A stretch of DNA of 64,000 nucleotides, from assembly GCA_016703535.1 (NCBI GenBank), contig JADJBV010000001.1, forward strand, positions 5,384,001-5,448,000. The letters are read 5' to 3'. The DNA comes from Deltaproteobacteria bacterium. Lineage in GTDB: Bacteria > Myxococcota > Kuafuiibacteriia > Kuafuiibacteriales > Kuafuiibacteriaceae. The notes beneath the pieces were generated by a model, which did not search any database, had not been told where the DNA came from, and saw only the letters and a list, made by a program, of their open reading frames with translations. Below are positions 34,202-43,297 of this stretch, one piece after another (the stretch's first letter is position 1; each line of letters starts with the position of its first letter). Position numbers and translations under genes: made by a program.

Positions 34202-35473
34202 GTGCTGCTGATGGGCGTGGCGATGGGGGTGCTCCTCTTGGCAGGGGTGGTCCTCAGTTCGCCGTACCTCTATCGGCGAGCGTGGCGTGGACACCAACAG
34301 TCGGTGGAAGCGCTGGCCAAGAAGTTTGGCCTGGATTCCTTGCCGGTCGACGACAGGTTCGGGGCCTTGCTCAGCGGCCAGGTCGACGGCCTCGAGTTGG
34401 TGATCGAAGGGCGCTCCGATGCCCGACAGTTTCAGACCGCCCTCGCCAGCGGTCTCCCCAGAGAACAAGGGGTGGCTTACGTGGTGAACGGCCGGGGGCA
34501 GATCTCCTCGCGACTCGGCTTGGCCCGACCGACCCACGGCAGCAGCCCGGAAGATCTGCTGATCGGTGATCCGGCCTTCGATCCCGAGGTCGCGGTGTAC
34601 GGCCACGAGTTCATGGCCCTGGCGGTTTTGGATCCGGTGACCCGAGCCCGGACTTCGACGTTGATCAAGGGCCTGGGGGTCGTGGTGGCGGGCGGGCGCG
34701 TCAGCTATTTCGAGGCGGTGGCCTTCGTGGATCCGAAGCGCCAAGCCCAGTTGGTCAGCCAACTCTTGGATCTGGCCCAGCGGCTTTGCCTCCACGAAGA
34801 TCAGGTCCCCGCCCGTTTGCTCCAGAACCTGCACGTCGAGCCGTTGCCCGCGGTGCGGCGACGACTGGCCTTGGCGTTGTTCGGCGGTTTTCCCACCCAT
34901 CCGGTGACCCAAGAGGCCCAACCCCAATTTGCGGTCGACGCCGATCCGACGATCTCCTTTTACGCCCGGGCCTGTGATCGAGAGCAGGGGCGCAACTTCC
35001 TCAAGCTGGCGCTGACCACTCCCACGGTCGCGGTTGAGCTGCGGGCCTTTGCCGCCCAGCGGCTGGGCCCCAAGGCGGTCACCCAACTCCTGCCCGAACT
35101 CAGCGATTCGTTGGCGCTTTTGGTCCAGGCTTTGGACTCGGTCCGTCGACTGGGGGGCCCTGAGCTGGAAGACCAGGTCTGGCCCGTGTTGAGCAACCCG
35201 CACAATCGCGCGCGGATCGCGGCGGCTCGTGCCCTCGGCGCTTTTGGGAGTTTACGCTCGGTGCCCCCACTCCACGCCATCCGGGAGAGTCGCATCCACG
35301 CCGCCGAGGTGAGGGACGCTGCCCGAGCCGCGATCGCCGAGATCCAAGGGCGGCATGGCCACCCGGCCGAAGGAGCCCTTTCGGTGGCCCAAGATCCCGC
35401 GGCCGGGGCGCTCAGCGAAACGCCGGAGGCGGGGGCGGTCAGTGAAGCTCCGGATCGATCGTCTTCGGTGTAG
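34202..35473 (+). CDS. Membrane-anchored HEAT-repeat protein
   Basis: 423 residues from GTG 34202. An N-terminal signal anchor (MGVAMGVLLLAGVVLSSPYL) is followed by a mixed alpha/beta domain (about 40-200). Two or three HEAT-like helical repeats follow (about 215-370, for example LEDQVWPVLSNPHNRARIAA, AARALGAFGSLRSVPPLHAI). The C-terminal tail contains three near repeats of the form GALSVAQDP, GALSETPEA, GAVSEAPD. HEAT arrays are protein-protein scaffolds. The gene begins 29 bp after the kinase stop and may be part of the lptFG-kinase operon. Partner unknown. Confidence 0.75.
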   Translation: MLLMGVAMGVLLLAGVVLSSPYLYRRAWRGHQQSVEALAKKFGLDSLPVDDRFGALLSGQVDGLELVIEGRSDARQFQTALASGLPREQGVAYVVNGRGQISSRLGLARPTHGSSPEDLLIGDPAFDPEVAVYGHEFMALAVLDPVTRARTSTLIKGLGVVVAGGRVSYFEAVAFVDPKRQAQLVSQLLDLAQRLCLHEDQVPARLLQNLHVEPLPAVRRRLALALFGGFPTHPVTQEAQPQFAVDADPTISFYARACDREQGRNFLKLALTTPTVAVELRAFAAQRLGPKAVTQLLPELSDSLALLVQALDSVRRLGGPELEDQVWPVLSNPHNRARIAAARALGAFGSLRSVPPLHAIRESRIHAAEVRDAARAAIAEIQGRHGHPAEGALSVAQDPAAGALSETPEAGAVSEAPDRSSSV

Positions 35474-35531
35474 TAAGCAGGGCTACATCCGGTGCCCTCG
35501 CTTCTGGTCGAGCACCTGCTACCATCCAGGA

Positions 35532-36809
35532 ATGCGTCTCTTTCGGTTGGTCGCCGGGTTGATGTTCGCCCTGGTCAGCGGTGTGACCCATAACGCCTTC
35601 GCTCAGGCGCCCCCCTTCGCGTGTGGCCCGGACTGCAGCACCCCAGGTCGTTATGTGCTCTGCAACGACTCCTACGACGACAACAACGTCTCTCCAGGCG
35701 GCGTTAGGCTGGTCAGCTTTTTAGACACGGTGTGCGCCCAGTTCGCGCCGCCGGCGACGACCTTTGACTTGGTCGGCTTCGCGGCCTTGATGACCGGCGG
35801 GGATCAGGTGGCGACCTTACTCGAGGTCCGCTTGCCGACCGCGACCGCGCTCCCTGGGATGAAGTTGTTCGAGAGCGGCGTTGGGATCCCGAGCGCCGCT
35901 GCCGACGGCTTCACCGGTCTGTTTTTTTCGGCCGTCCCGCTGACCAGTGATTTTCGGATCTGCCTGCGCCAACAGATCGACGACCCCGCCGGCAACGGGA
36001 GCGGCCGAGGCTTCCGCTACGATGGCGACGGCTTCCAGGCACCCAACCCGGTGTTAGTCGCGCCCTCACCTTGGCAAGACGCCTCGGCCACCGCCATCGC
36101 CGGCGACTTCATCTTGCGGGCCGTGGTCCGCCACAACGACCTAACCCCTTGGTCACCCGGTGGAGTGTGCGCCGGGGGCTCGGACGCCGGCGTGGGCAAC
36201 GACGCCGCTCCGAGCGACGTCGGGGCCTTTGACTTTGGCACCGTCCCCGACACCGGTGAAGCCGACGGAGGAGTTTCAGCGGACGCCCAAGTTGACGACG
36301 TTGGTGCGGCCGACAGCGGCCTGGGAGACGCCGGCGCCATCGAGGATGGGGGATTTTCGCCGCTGCCACCGCCGACGATCACCGCCATCTCTCCCAAAGA
36401 GGCCGGCAACGCGGTGGCGGTCCCCGTGGTGGTCACCGGCGGGGGATTTTTCCCGGGCCTGACCCTGAAGATCGGTCCTTTTGCGGCCACCGAGGTGCAG
36501 GTCCCAGGCGCCAGCACCATCACGGCCCAGGTCCCGCCCAGCATCGCCCCCGGCAGCTACGACGTGGTGGTCCAAAATCCAGACGGCCAGGTCGCGATCT
36601 TGAGCAAAGGTTATACGGTCCTCGGCGCCGACGGCACCTCCCAGGCCTCCTCGGACTGCAGCTGCCTGACCCGGGGTGACGCCAGTGGGCTGGTGGCCCT
36701 CGGCCTTTTGCCCCTGTTGTGGTCGACGCGAAGGCGCCGGCCCCAAGGGCCCGCGGGCGGGATGGATCGTCGGCCCAAACGGTCGAGTTGTCGCTTCGCG
36801 GGCCCTTAG
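35532..36809 (+). CDS. Secreted TIG-domain protein with MYXO-CTERM-like tail
   Basis: 425 residues from ATG 35532, the first start giving a signal peptide (MRLFRLVAGLMFALVSGVTH, cleavage near AFAQA). Residues about 30-200 form a Cys-containing beta domain. A DAG-rich spacer (about 215-270) follows, then an IPT/TIG domain (PPTITAISPKEAGNAVAVPV, KGYTVLG). The C-terminus has CSCL, a hydrophobic segment (GLVALGLLPLLWS) and an Arg cluster (TRRRRP), as in MYXO-CTERM sorting signals, which mediate surface attachment after cleavage. It overlaps the convergent TPR-kinase gene by 4 bp. Role: a surface adhesin or structural protein is inferred. Confidence 0.8.
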   Translation: MRLFRLVAGLMFALVSGVTHNAFAQAPPFACGPDCSTPGRYVLCNDSYDDNNVSPGGVRLVSFLDTVCAQFAPPATTFDLVGFAALMTGGDQVATLLEVRLPTATALPGMKLFESGVGIPSAAADGFTGLFFSAVPLTSDFRICLRQQIDDPAGNGSGRGFRYDGDGFQAPNPVLVAPSPWQDASATAIAGDFILRAVVRHNDLTPWSPGGVCAGGSDAGVGNDAAPSDVGAFDFGTVPDTGEADGGVSADAQVDDVGAADSGLGDAGAIEDGGFSPLPPPTITAISPKEAGNAVAVPVVVTGGGFFPGLTLKIGPFAATEVQVPGASTITAQVPPSIAPGSYDVVVQNPDGQVAILSKGYTVLGADGTSQASSDCSCLTRGDASGLVALGLLPLLWSTRRRRPQGPAGGMDRRPKRSSCRFAGP

Positions 36810-39475
36810 GGCGGTAACAACTCGCGCCCACCTTGGGTGGTGTCTTCGTCGGCGGGCGCCGCGGCTGGTCGCGCCGGAGCGCTGGCCATCGAACTCCCCC
36901 GGCCTTTGGCGTTTTTGCGCGCCGCCTTGAGCTGGGCCAGGGCCTGATCCAGATCTTCGATCAACGGCTCCACCGACGGGTATCGGCCCGACGGCTTCCG
37001 CTGCATGCATTTTTTCACCAGATCCCGCACCACCTTGGGCAAGACCAGAGCCTCCGGCAATTCGGGCGGGGGTTTGGTGACCCGGGCGATGAGCGCGTCG
37101 AGATCGCCCCCAAAAGGCGCCTCACCTGCCAGAAGTTCGTAGATCACCACGCCCAAGGAGAAGATGTCGGCCCGTCGATCGGCGTCTTTGCCTCGAGCCT
37201 GTTCGGGCGCCATGTACTTCATGGTGCCGACCATCATCCCGGTTTGGCTTTCGTCACCCATGGCCCGGGCCACGCCGAAGTCGGTGATCCGCACGCTGCC
37301 GCCCCGATCGACCATCACGTTGGTGGGCTTCACGTCCCGATGCACGATGCCGGACTCGTGGACCGCACCAAGGGCCGAGGCCACGTCCTTGGCGATGCGC
37401 AGGGCCAGGTACGGCTCCATCGGCCCCTTCTTGGCGAGGTCCCTCAAGGTGCGGCCCCGGAAGTACTCCATCGCCATGAAGGTCAAGCCACCCTCCTGAC
37501 CGAAGTCATAGATGGCGATGCACGAAGAATGGTGCACCCGGGCCGCCAAGCGGGCCTCGCGCAAGAACCGCTCCAGCGCCTGCGGATCGGCGGCGACGCT
37601 GTCGTTCAGGACCTTGATCGCCACCTCTCGATCCAACACTTGGTCTCGGGCCAAATAGACCAGGGCCTGGGCCCCCCGACCGAGCCGCCGCTCGATGCGG
37701 AAGCGGCCACGCAAGACCACCCCCAGCAGCGCGTCGGCCCGGGTGACCTCGTCGTCCTTGACCTCCTCGAGAGCGTCGATGATCAGCTCACCCGACGGCG
37801 CCGGGACCTCGGGGCCGCTGGGCTCGGGATCCCTGGCGATCGCCATCGGCGCGCTGGGGGTGAGGAAGGACTCGACCCCGATGTCATCGGTCAAGGCCTG
37901 CAGCTCTTGGTCGAAGAGATCCATGGTCGCCGAGTTGGCCCGCTTCAGCGGCACGCGCCGGGAAGCCTCCAGCGGCACGGAGACCGAGGCCGGACCGCCG
38001 ACCACCATCGGCAACGTGGGCACCGGTCGAGCGGAGGGCACGGCCTGGGCCGGCACCGGCGGCAGATCGAGATCCGAGGTCAAGGTGGCGCGGCCGTCGG
38101 TCTCCTTGAGTTGCTCCAAGCGCTCGACCAGGTCCCGATAGTGGGGATCAAAAGCGGCCGCCGTTCGATAGGCGTTGCGCGCGCCGGCCAAAAATCCCTC
38201 CAGCTCGAGGAGCCGGCCGTATTGGTACATGGCGGGCACGTGTTCCGCCTGGGGCCGAGCGCCCATGAACATCCGCTGCAGGATCGCCAAAGCGCGTTTG
38301 CCTTCGCCGTTTTCCGCCAAGACCTCGGCCAACATTGTGACCGCGGCGTAGTGATCCGGGTGGCCGACAGGGATCTGCTCCAGGTAGTTGATGGCCTCGC
38401 CGTAGCGTTCTCGATCCCCCGCCCGCGCGATCGACAAGACCGCGGCCGCAGCCCTGAGGAGTTCACCGTCCTTGACGTAGCGGCGGATGCTGTCATCGGC
38501 GCTGTTGCTGCGCTCGAGCAAGGCCTTGGCCTCTGCCTCCCGGCCGGTGGCCCGATAACAACGCACCGCCTCGTCCGCTTCACCCAGCCGCTCCCACAAG
38601 GAAGCCGCCAGATCCAGGTGACCAGCACGTTCGTGGGACAAGGCGGCCGCTCGGAAGTTGCCGAGGATCTCGTAGAGCCGCGCCGCGCGCTCGAACTGAT
38701 CACACTCTTCGAAGTGGCTGGCGGCCTCGGCCAGGCGCCCCTCTCGTTCGGCCCGCTCCCCCAACAACCCCTGGGCTCGGGCTTCATCACCCGCGTCTCG
38801 GGCGACCTGGGCCGCGGCCAAGTAGTCGCCGCCGCGCACCAAGGTCTCGATGGCCTCTTCGGTGCGCCCGGCGTCGGCCAAGAGGCGACCCGCGAACACG
38901 GTCTGACCACCCCAACTCAACACCCGCACCGCCAACTCGACGTGGCCGACCTCGGCGTAGAGCACCGCGGCCCTTCGGCAGGCCTCGGCCGCCTCGGAGC
39001 CGTGGAGCCGATGGGAGCCGTCGCCGGTCAGGGCCCGCACCAACAGATCGGCGGCGTGTTTCCGTTCGCCCGCCCGCTCCAGGAGCTGAGCCCCTCGGAC
39101 GAAGTCGTGTTGGGCCTCGTAGATCGCGGCGGCCTTGTCGTAGGCCCCCGCCCGCTCGTAGAGCTCCGCCGCCATCATCGGCTCCGCGTTGCGCTCCCGG
39201 GCCCGGGCCGATCGCAAGAAGTCGCCGGCCCGGAAGTAGAGTTGGCCGGCCCGCTTCAGATCGCTGGCTTGTTCGGCGATCGCCCCGGCACGCGCGAAGT
39301 CCCTCAGGGAAACGCAGAGGTTGATCGCGTCCTCCAGCTCGCCTTGGGCGACCAAGAGGTTGGCGGCCTCACCGAGGAGTCGTCCACCCGTCTCCGGGTC
39401 ACCACTCTGAAACGCCTTTTCGGCGTCCGCGACCAGGCTCGAGACCGCCCGATCCCTTTTTTGGGGCCCCGCCAC
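36806..39475 (-). CDS. TPR-repeat Ser/Thr protein kinase with C-terminal kinase domain
   Basis: 889 residues from GTG 39473-39475. Unlike the other kinases here, the catalytic domain is at the C-terminus (about 585-850). The N-terminal approximately 490 residues are TPR-like repeats with the recurring phrase ERAGAYDKAAAIYE / ERAGHLDLAASLWE (roughly one every 20-40 residues). Kinase motifs: GRGAQALVY (a degenerate glycine loop), AIKVLN, HRDVKPTN, DFGVA and MAPEQ. The active-site set is complete. There is no membrane helix, so it should be a soluble kinase that recruits substrates through its TPR array. It is divergent from mpl. Confidence 0.92.
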   Translation of the reverse strand: MAGPQKRDRAVSSLVADAEKAFQSGDPETGGRLLGEAANLLVAQGELEDAINLCVSLRDFARAGAIAEQASDLKRAGQLYFRAGDFLRSARARERNAEPMMAAELYERAGAYDKAAAIYEAQHDFVRGAQLLERAGERKHAADLLVRALTGDGSHRLHGSEAAEACRRAAVLYAEVGHVELAVRVLSWGGQTVFAGRLLADAGRTEEAIETLVRGGDYLAAAQVARDAGDEARAQGLLGERAEREGRLAEAASHFEECDQFERAARLYEILGNFRAAALSHERAGHLDLAASLWERLGEADEAVRCYRATGREAEAKALLERSNSADDSIRRYVKDGELLRAAAAVLSIARAGDRERYGEAINYLEQIPVGHPDHYAAVTMLAEVLAENGEGKRALAILQRMFMGARPQAEHVPAMYQYGRLLELEGFLAGARNAYRTAAAFDPHYRDLVERLEQLKETDGRATLTSDLDLPPVPAQAVPSARPVPTLPMVVGGPASVSVPLEASRRVPLKRANSATMDLFDQELQALTDDIGVESFLTPSAPMAIARDPEPSGPEVPAPSGELIIDALEEVKDDEVTRADALLGVVLRGRFRIERRLGRGAQALVYLARDQVLDREVAIKVLNDSVAADPQALERFLREARLAARVHHSSCIAIYDFGQEGGLTFMAMEYFRGRTLRDLAKKGPMEPYLALRIAKDVASALGAVHESGIVHRDVKPTNVMVDRGGSVRITDFGVARAMGDESQTGMMVGTMKYMAPEQARGKDADRRADIFSLGVVIYELLAGEAPFGGDLDALIARVTKPPPELPEALVLPKVVRDLVKKCMQRKPSGRYPSVEPLIEDLDQALAQLKAARKNAKGRGSSMASAPARPAAAPADEDTTQGGRELLPP

Positions 39476-39581
39476 CGGAGGTCACCTTAGCCAAACGGCC
39501 GGCCGGAACAAGCGTCATAAGGGCCTTAGTGCCGCGGGCCTCGACTTTCGCCGCCGTTGGGGACGTGCCTAATATCGGGCC

Positions 39582-41012
39582 GTGCCGGCCACCCCCACGA
39601 AGTCGATTCACTTGATCGGGATTTGTGGCACCGGGATGGGTAGCTTCGCGGGCCTCCTCAAGGCGGCGGGCCATCGGGTCCGGGGCAGCGACGAAAACGT
39701 TTATCCGCCGATGTCCGATAAGTTGGCCGCCTGGGGCATCCCGGTCACCAGCGGCTATCGGCCCGAAAACCTCGATCCGGCGCCGGACCTGGTGGTGGTC
39801 GGGAACGTGATCAAACGCAACAACCCCGAGGCGATGGCGGTGGTGGAGAGAGGCCTCAAAGCGACCTCCTTCCCGGCCGCGTTGGGCGAGTTGTTCCTCG
39901 AGCACAAACACAGCGTCGTGGTGGCGGGGACCCACGGCAAGACGACCACCACCAGCATGATCGCTTGGCTCCTCACCGCCGCCGGCCGGGATCCCGGCCT
40001 TTTGGTCGGCGGTGTACCCCAAAACTTCGGCGAGGGCTTTCGGCTCGGCAACGGCGAATATTTTGTGGTCGAGGGCGACGAATACGACACCGCCTACTTC
40101 GACAAACAACCCAAGTTCCTCCACTACCGACCTCGCACCGCGGTGCTCACCTCACTCGAGTTCGATCACGCCGACATCTACCCCAACGTCGAGGCGATCG
40201 AGGCTCAGTTCGACAAGCTGGTGGCCTTGGTCCCCCCCGGCGGGAAGATCGTGGCCTGCGCCAGCGCACCCCGGGTGATGGAGCGGCTGCGCTCGAGCCG
40301 GGCGCCGATCGAGACCTACACGGCTCAGCCCGAGCTGGCGGCCACCTGGCACGCTCGCGATCTGGAGTTGAGTGATCGCGGCGCCAGCTTCGCCTTGTTC
40401 CACGAGCGGATCCGGGTGGGGCGCTTCGAGTTGCCCCTCTGGGGTCGCCACAACGTCGAAAACGCGATCGCCGCCATCGCGGTCGCCTTGTCGGCGGGCC
40501 TTTCGGTCGCCGAGGTGAGGGAAGGGCTCCTGGAGTTCCGCGGCGTGGAGCGCCGCCAGACCGTGCGGGCCGAGATCGATGGGGTCCGGGTGGTCGACGA
40601 CTTCGCCCACCACCCGACGGCGGTCAAAGAGACCATCGCCGCCCTCCGGGCCCGGTTCCCCACCGGGCGCCTCTACGGGATCTTCGAGCCCCGCACCGCC
40701 ACCAGCTCCCGAAAGTACTTCCAAGATCTCTACGCCTCGGCCTTCGACGAAGCGGATCAGGTGATCATCGCCAGCGTCGGACGCAAGGAGCTGGCCACGA
40801 CCGAAAAGTTGGACACCGAGGTCTTGGCCCAAGCCATCGCCGCCCGAGGGCGCCCGGCCCGACACGTGGCCGACGTCGACGCGATCGTCGCACTTTTGGT
40901 GGCCGAGGCCCGGCCCGGAGACACCTTGCTCCTGATGAGCAACGGCGGCTTCGGCGGCATCTATCAGAAGCTGGAGCGAGCCCTGGCGGCCCGTCCACCT
41001 CAGGCGAAGTGA
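39582..41012 (+). CDS. mpl: UDP-MurNAc:L-alanyl-gamma-D-Glu-meso-DAP ligase (murein recycling)
   Basis: 476 residues from GTG 39582. Mur-ligase fold: N-terminal UDP-binding start IHLIGICGTGMGSFAGLLK, ATP P-loop VVVAGTHGKTTTTSM (GTHGKTTTT at 116-124), NGEYFVVEGDEYDTAYFDKQ and SLEFDHADIY of the central domain, WGRHNVENAIAAI, and the C-terminal FAHHPTAVKETI plus EPRTATSSRKYFQ. GTGMG in place of the MurC GIGG pattern and EGDEYDTAYFDK are Mpl marks. The enzyme joins recycled tripeptide to UDP-MurNAc, re-entering peptidoglycan synthesis. It overlaps the convergent hybrid-kinase gene by 13 bp. The start is supported by conservation from KSIHLIGICG. Confidence 0.93.
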   Translation: MPATPTKSIHLIGICGTGMGSFAGLLKAAGHRVRGSDENVYPPMSDKLAAWGIPVTSGYRPENLDPAPDLVVVGNVIKRNNPEAMAVVERGLKATSFPAALGELFLEHKHSVVVAGTHGKTTTTSMIAWLLTAAGRDPGLLVGGVPQNFGEGFRLGNGEYFVVEGDEYDTAYFDKQPKFLHYRPRTAVLTSLEFDHADIYPNVEAIEAQFDKLVALVPPGGKIVACASAPRVMERLRSSRAPIETYTAQPELAATWHARDLELSDRGASFALFHERIRVGRFELPLWGRHNVENAIAAIAVALSAGLSVAEVREGLLEFRGVERRQTVRAEIDGVRVVDDFAHHPTAVKETIAALRARFPTGRLYGIFEPRTATSSRKYFQDLYASAFDEADQVIIASVGRKELATTEKLDTEVLAQAIAARGRPARHVADVDAIVALLVAEARPGDTLLLMSNGGFGGIYQKLERALAARPPQAK

Positions 41013-42566
41013 CTCTCTAGGGCCTGGGCCAGATCTTTGGCCCTCACCGGCTTCGAGAGGTAGCCGTCCATCCCGGCGGCCATACACTCGACCTGAGCCG
41101 ACGGGACGGAAGAAGCGGTGAGGCCAATGATCGGCAGGTGTTGGCCCCTCCCGGCTTCGGTGATGCGGATCCGCCGCGCCGCCTCCAGCCCATCCATGAT
41201 CGGCATCTGCACATCCATGAAGACCAGATCGAAGGGGTCGTGCTCCAGGCGCGCCAAGGCTTCGGCCCCGTTTTCGGCGATCCCAACCTCGCAGCCCAAC
41301 TTTTCCAACATCCGGGCCGCCACCCGCTGATTCACCAGGTTGTCTTCGACCACCAAAACCCGCGGGAGACGACCTTCGATGAGCGGCACCCGCTCGACCC
41401 TTCGGGGTTGTTGACAAAGCTCCAGCTCTACGGCCGTGGAGCGACCAAACGGCAAGGTCGCGAAAAAAGCCGAACCCCGGCCGACCACACTTTCGGCCGA
41501 GACATCCCCCCCCATCAAGGTCGCCAGCTGCTTGCAGATCGCCAGGCCCAGGCCCGAGCCGCCATAGAAGCGGCTGGTGGAGGTTTCGGCCTGGGTGAAC
41601 CGTTCGAACAACTTGGGCAACTTTTCGGGGGCGATGCCGATGCCGGTGTCATGGACCCCAAAGCGGAGCCGGACCCGATCGGCGCCCGCGTCCTCGAGCT
41701 CGATTGAGACCCGGACCAACCCCTCGGCGGTGAACTTGAGGGCGTTGCCCAGGTAGTTGGTCAAGATCTGGCGCAGCCGGATCGGATCTCCACGGAGTTG
41801 GACCGGCACCACGCTGGGCAAATGCCACTCGAGGGCCACGCCCTGTTCGGCGGCCCGGGGCCCGAACAACGCGATCACGTCTCGCAGCAGGGCCTCCAGA
41901 TCGAAGGGGACCGACTCGATGACCAACTTGCCGGCGTCGATCTTGGTGAAGTCCAAGATGTCGTTGATGATCACGTGCAAGGATGCCGCGCAGCTCTTGA
42001 TGGTTTCGGCGCACTCCTGCTGTTGGCCGTCCAGGCCCGTCCCCATCAAGACCTCACTCATCCCCACGATGCCGTTGAGGGGCGTCCGGATCTCATGGCT
42101 CATGTTGGCGATGAACTCGACCCGGGAGCGAGCCACGGCTTCAGCCGAGCGGCGAGCCGAGTCCAACCTTTCGGTCTGATCTCGAGTCCGGCGGCGCAGG
42201 GCTCCCCGCTCGGCCGCTACCGCTAGGCGAGCTCGGAGCTCGGGCATCGAGTAGGGCTTGATCATGTAGTCGTCGATGCCGGCCTCGAGCGCCCTGGCCA
42301 AGACCGAGGCGTCATCGAAGGCGGTCGCCAAGATGATCATCGCGTCGTTGCTGCCTTCACCCGCCCGCATCCGAGCCGCGGCGCCGATGCCGTCGAGGTG
42401 CGGCATCATCCAATCCAAGAGCACCACCTTCGGCTGCTGTTGATGGAACAACTCCACCGCCTTCACCCCGTTCCTCGGCGACCGACACCTCGTGCCCGAG
42501 CAGCTGGATCGCGGTTTGGGCCATCAGGCGGGTTGCTGGATCGTCTTCGGCGAGCAAAACCTTCAC
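41000..42566 (-). CDS. Hybrid histidine kinase (receiver-HisKA-HATPase-receiver), frameshift near 42470
   Basis: From GTG 42564-42566 the frame encodes the start of a receiver (VKVLLAEDDPATRLMAQTAI, LLGHEVSVAEE) and then loses frame. One base away, the frame continues NGVKAVELFHQQQPKVVLLD to the end at 41000 (488 codons in the long part). Deleting one G within 42468-42474 restores either SVAENGVKAVELF or SVAEERVKAVELF. Domains after repair: receiver with its phospho-Asp in LLDWMMP; HisKA with FIANMSHEIRTPLNG; HATPase with NYLGNALKFT, GIAPEKL, GSGLGLAICK; and a second receiver (VLVVEDNLVNQRVA, DLVFMDVQMPIMDG). There is no membrane helix: this is a cytoplasmic, ArcB/BarA-like relay. A sequence error is at least as likely as a real lesion. 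Confidence 0.85.
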
Positions 42567-42676
42567 GCCCAATCCCAATCGGCCACTGGTCCCAAAAAGA
42601 GATGTCTCGAAAGCCCTGGCGACCACTGGCCATTTCGCGCCTCAAGAGTGGCCAGGGTTGGCCGAATAGTTTTCCC

Positions 42677-43297
42677 GTGGTGGCGTTGTATTGGCGGCGT
42701 TACGGGGCCCGGACCCTGCTGGCGGTCTGGGCGTTGGGTTGCCTGGGCCTCGGCGCCAACCTGTTGGCCTTCCATCTGGTCGCCTTGCCCAGCCCGGATC
42801 CCACGGATCATCGGCTGGTGGGCGCCTTGCGCACCCTGCCGAAGGCGGCGGGGCGTTGGCAGCTGGTGCACTTCCTCTACACCGACTGCCCGTGTGCAAG
42901 TCAGGTTGCAGATCACCTCTTGGCCCGCCCCTCCCCGATGAACACCACCGAACACGTGGTTCTCGTGGGCCAGGCCCCCCAGCTGATCGAACGGCTTCGC
43001 AAGCTCCACTTTACGGTCGAGGTCGTCGACGAGGTCGAGCTGGAGCAGCGTTTTGGCGTGACCTCGGTGCCTCTGTTGGTGATCGCCGATCCGAGTGGTG
43101 AGCTCCGCTATTCGGGCGGCTACAGCACCCGCAAGCAGGGCCCGGTCCAAGAGGACCTGTCGATCTTGGCGCGGCTCCAAGGTGGCGCGCCGGTGGCGCC
43201 GCTCCCGATCTTTGGCTGCGCGGTCAGCCGTGAACTGCGGCAACGCCTGGATCCGGCGGGTCTGAAGGACCTGACCTTCAAAGGGAGCATCCGATGA
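42677..43297 (+). CDS. Membrane-anchored thioredoxin-like protein
   Basis: 206 residues from GTG 42677. The N-terminus has one membrane helix (ALYWRRYGARTLLAVWALGC, then LGLGANLLAFHLVAL). A thioredoxin-like domain follows with HFLYTDCPCASQVADHLL, whose CPC replaces the usual CxxC and may be redox-active or structural. A conserved cis-Pro region (TSVPLLVIADPSGELRYSGG) and a Cys near the C-terminus (IFGCAVSREL) complete it. The stop overlaps the start of the HPt histidine kinase (ATGA), so it is the first gene of the chemosensory-type operon. Its role there is unclear: redox input to the kinase is a guess. It contains a dispersed palindrome with one mismatch. Confidence 0.75.
   Translation: MVALYWRRYGARTLLAVWALGCLGLGANLLAFHLVALPSPDPTDHRLVGALRTLPKAAGRWQLVHFLYTDCPCASQVADHLLARPSPMNTTEHVVLVGQAPQLIERLRKLHFTVEVVDEVELEQRFGVTSVPLLVIADPSGELRYSGGYSTRKQGPVQEDLSILARLQGGAPVAPLPIFGCAVSRELRQRLDPAGLKDLTFKGSIR
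42896..42909. repeat. Dispersed palindrome, one mismatch (GCAAG-TCAG-GTTGC)
   Basis: One-mismatch copy inside the thioredoxin-like gene, spanning the CASQVAD codons just after the CPC motif. Confidence 0.45.

Noticed and set aside
36833..39490. Long open frame (885 codons) antisense to the TPR-kinase gene
   Set aside because: It mirrors the third-position G/C bias of the real gene and encodes a His/Gly/Gln/Arg-rich product with no domain; antisense open frames are typical of high-GC genes.
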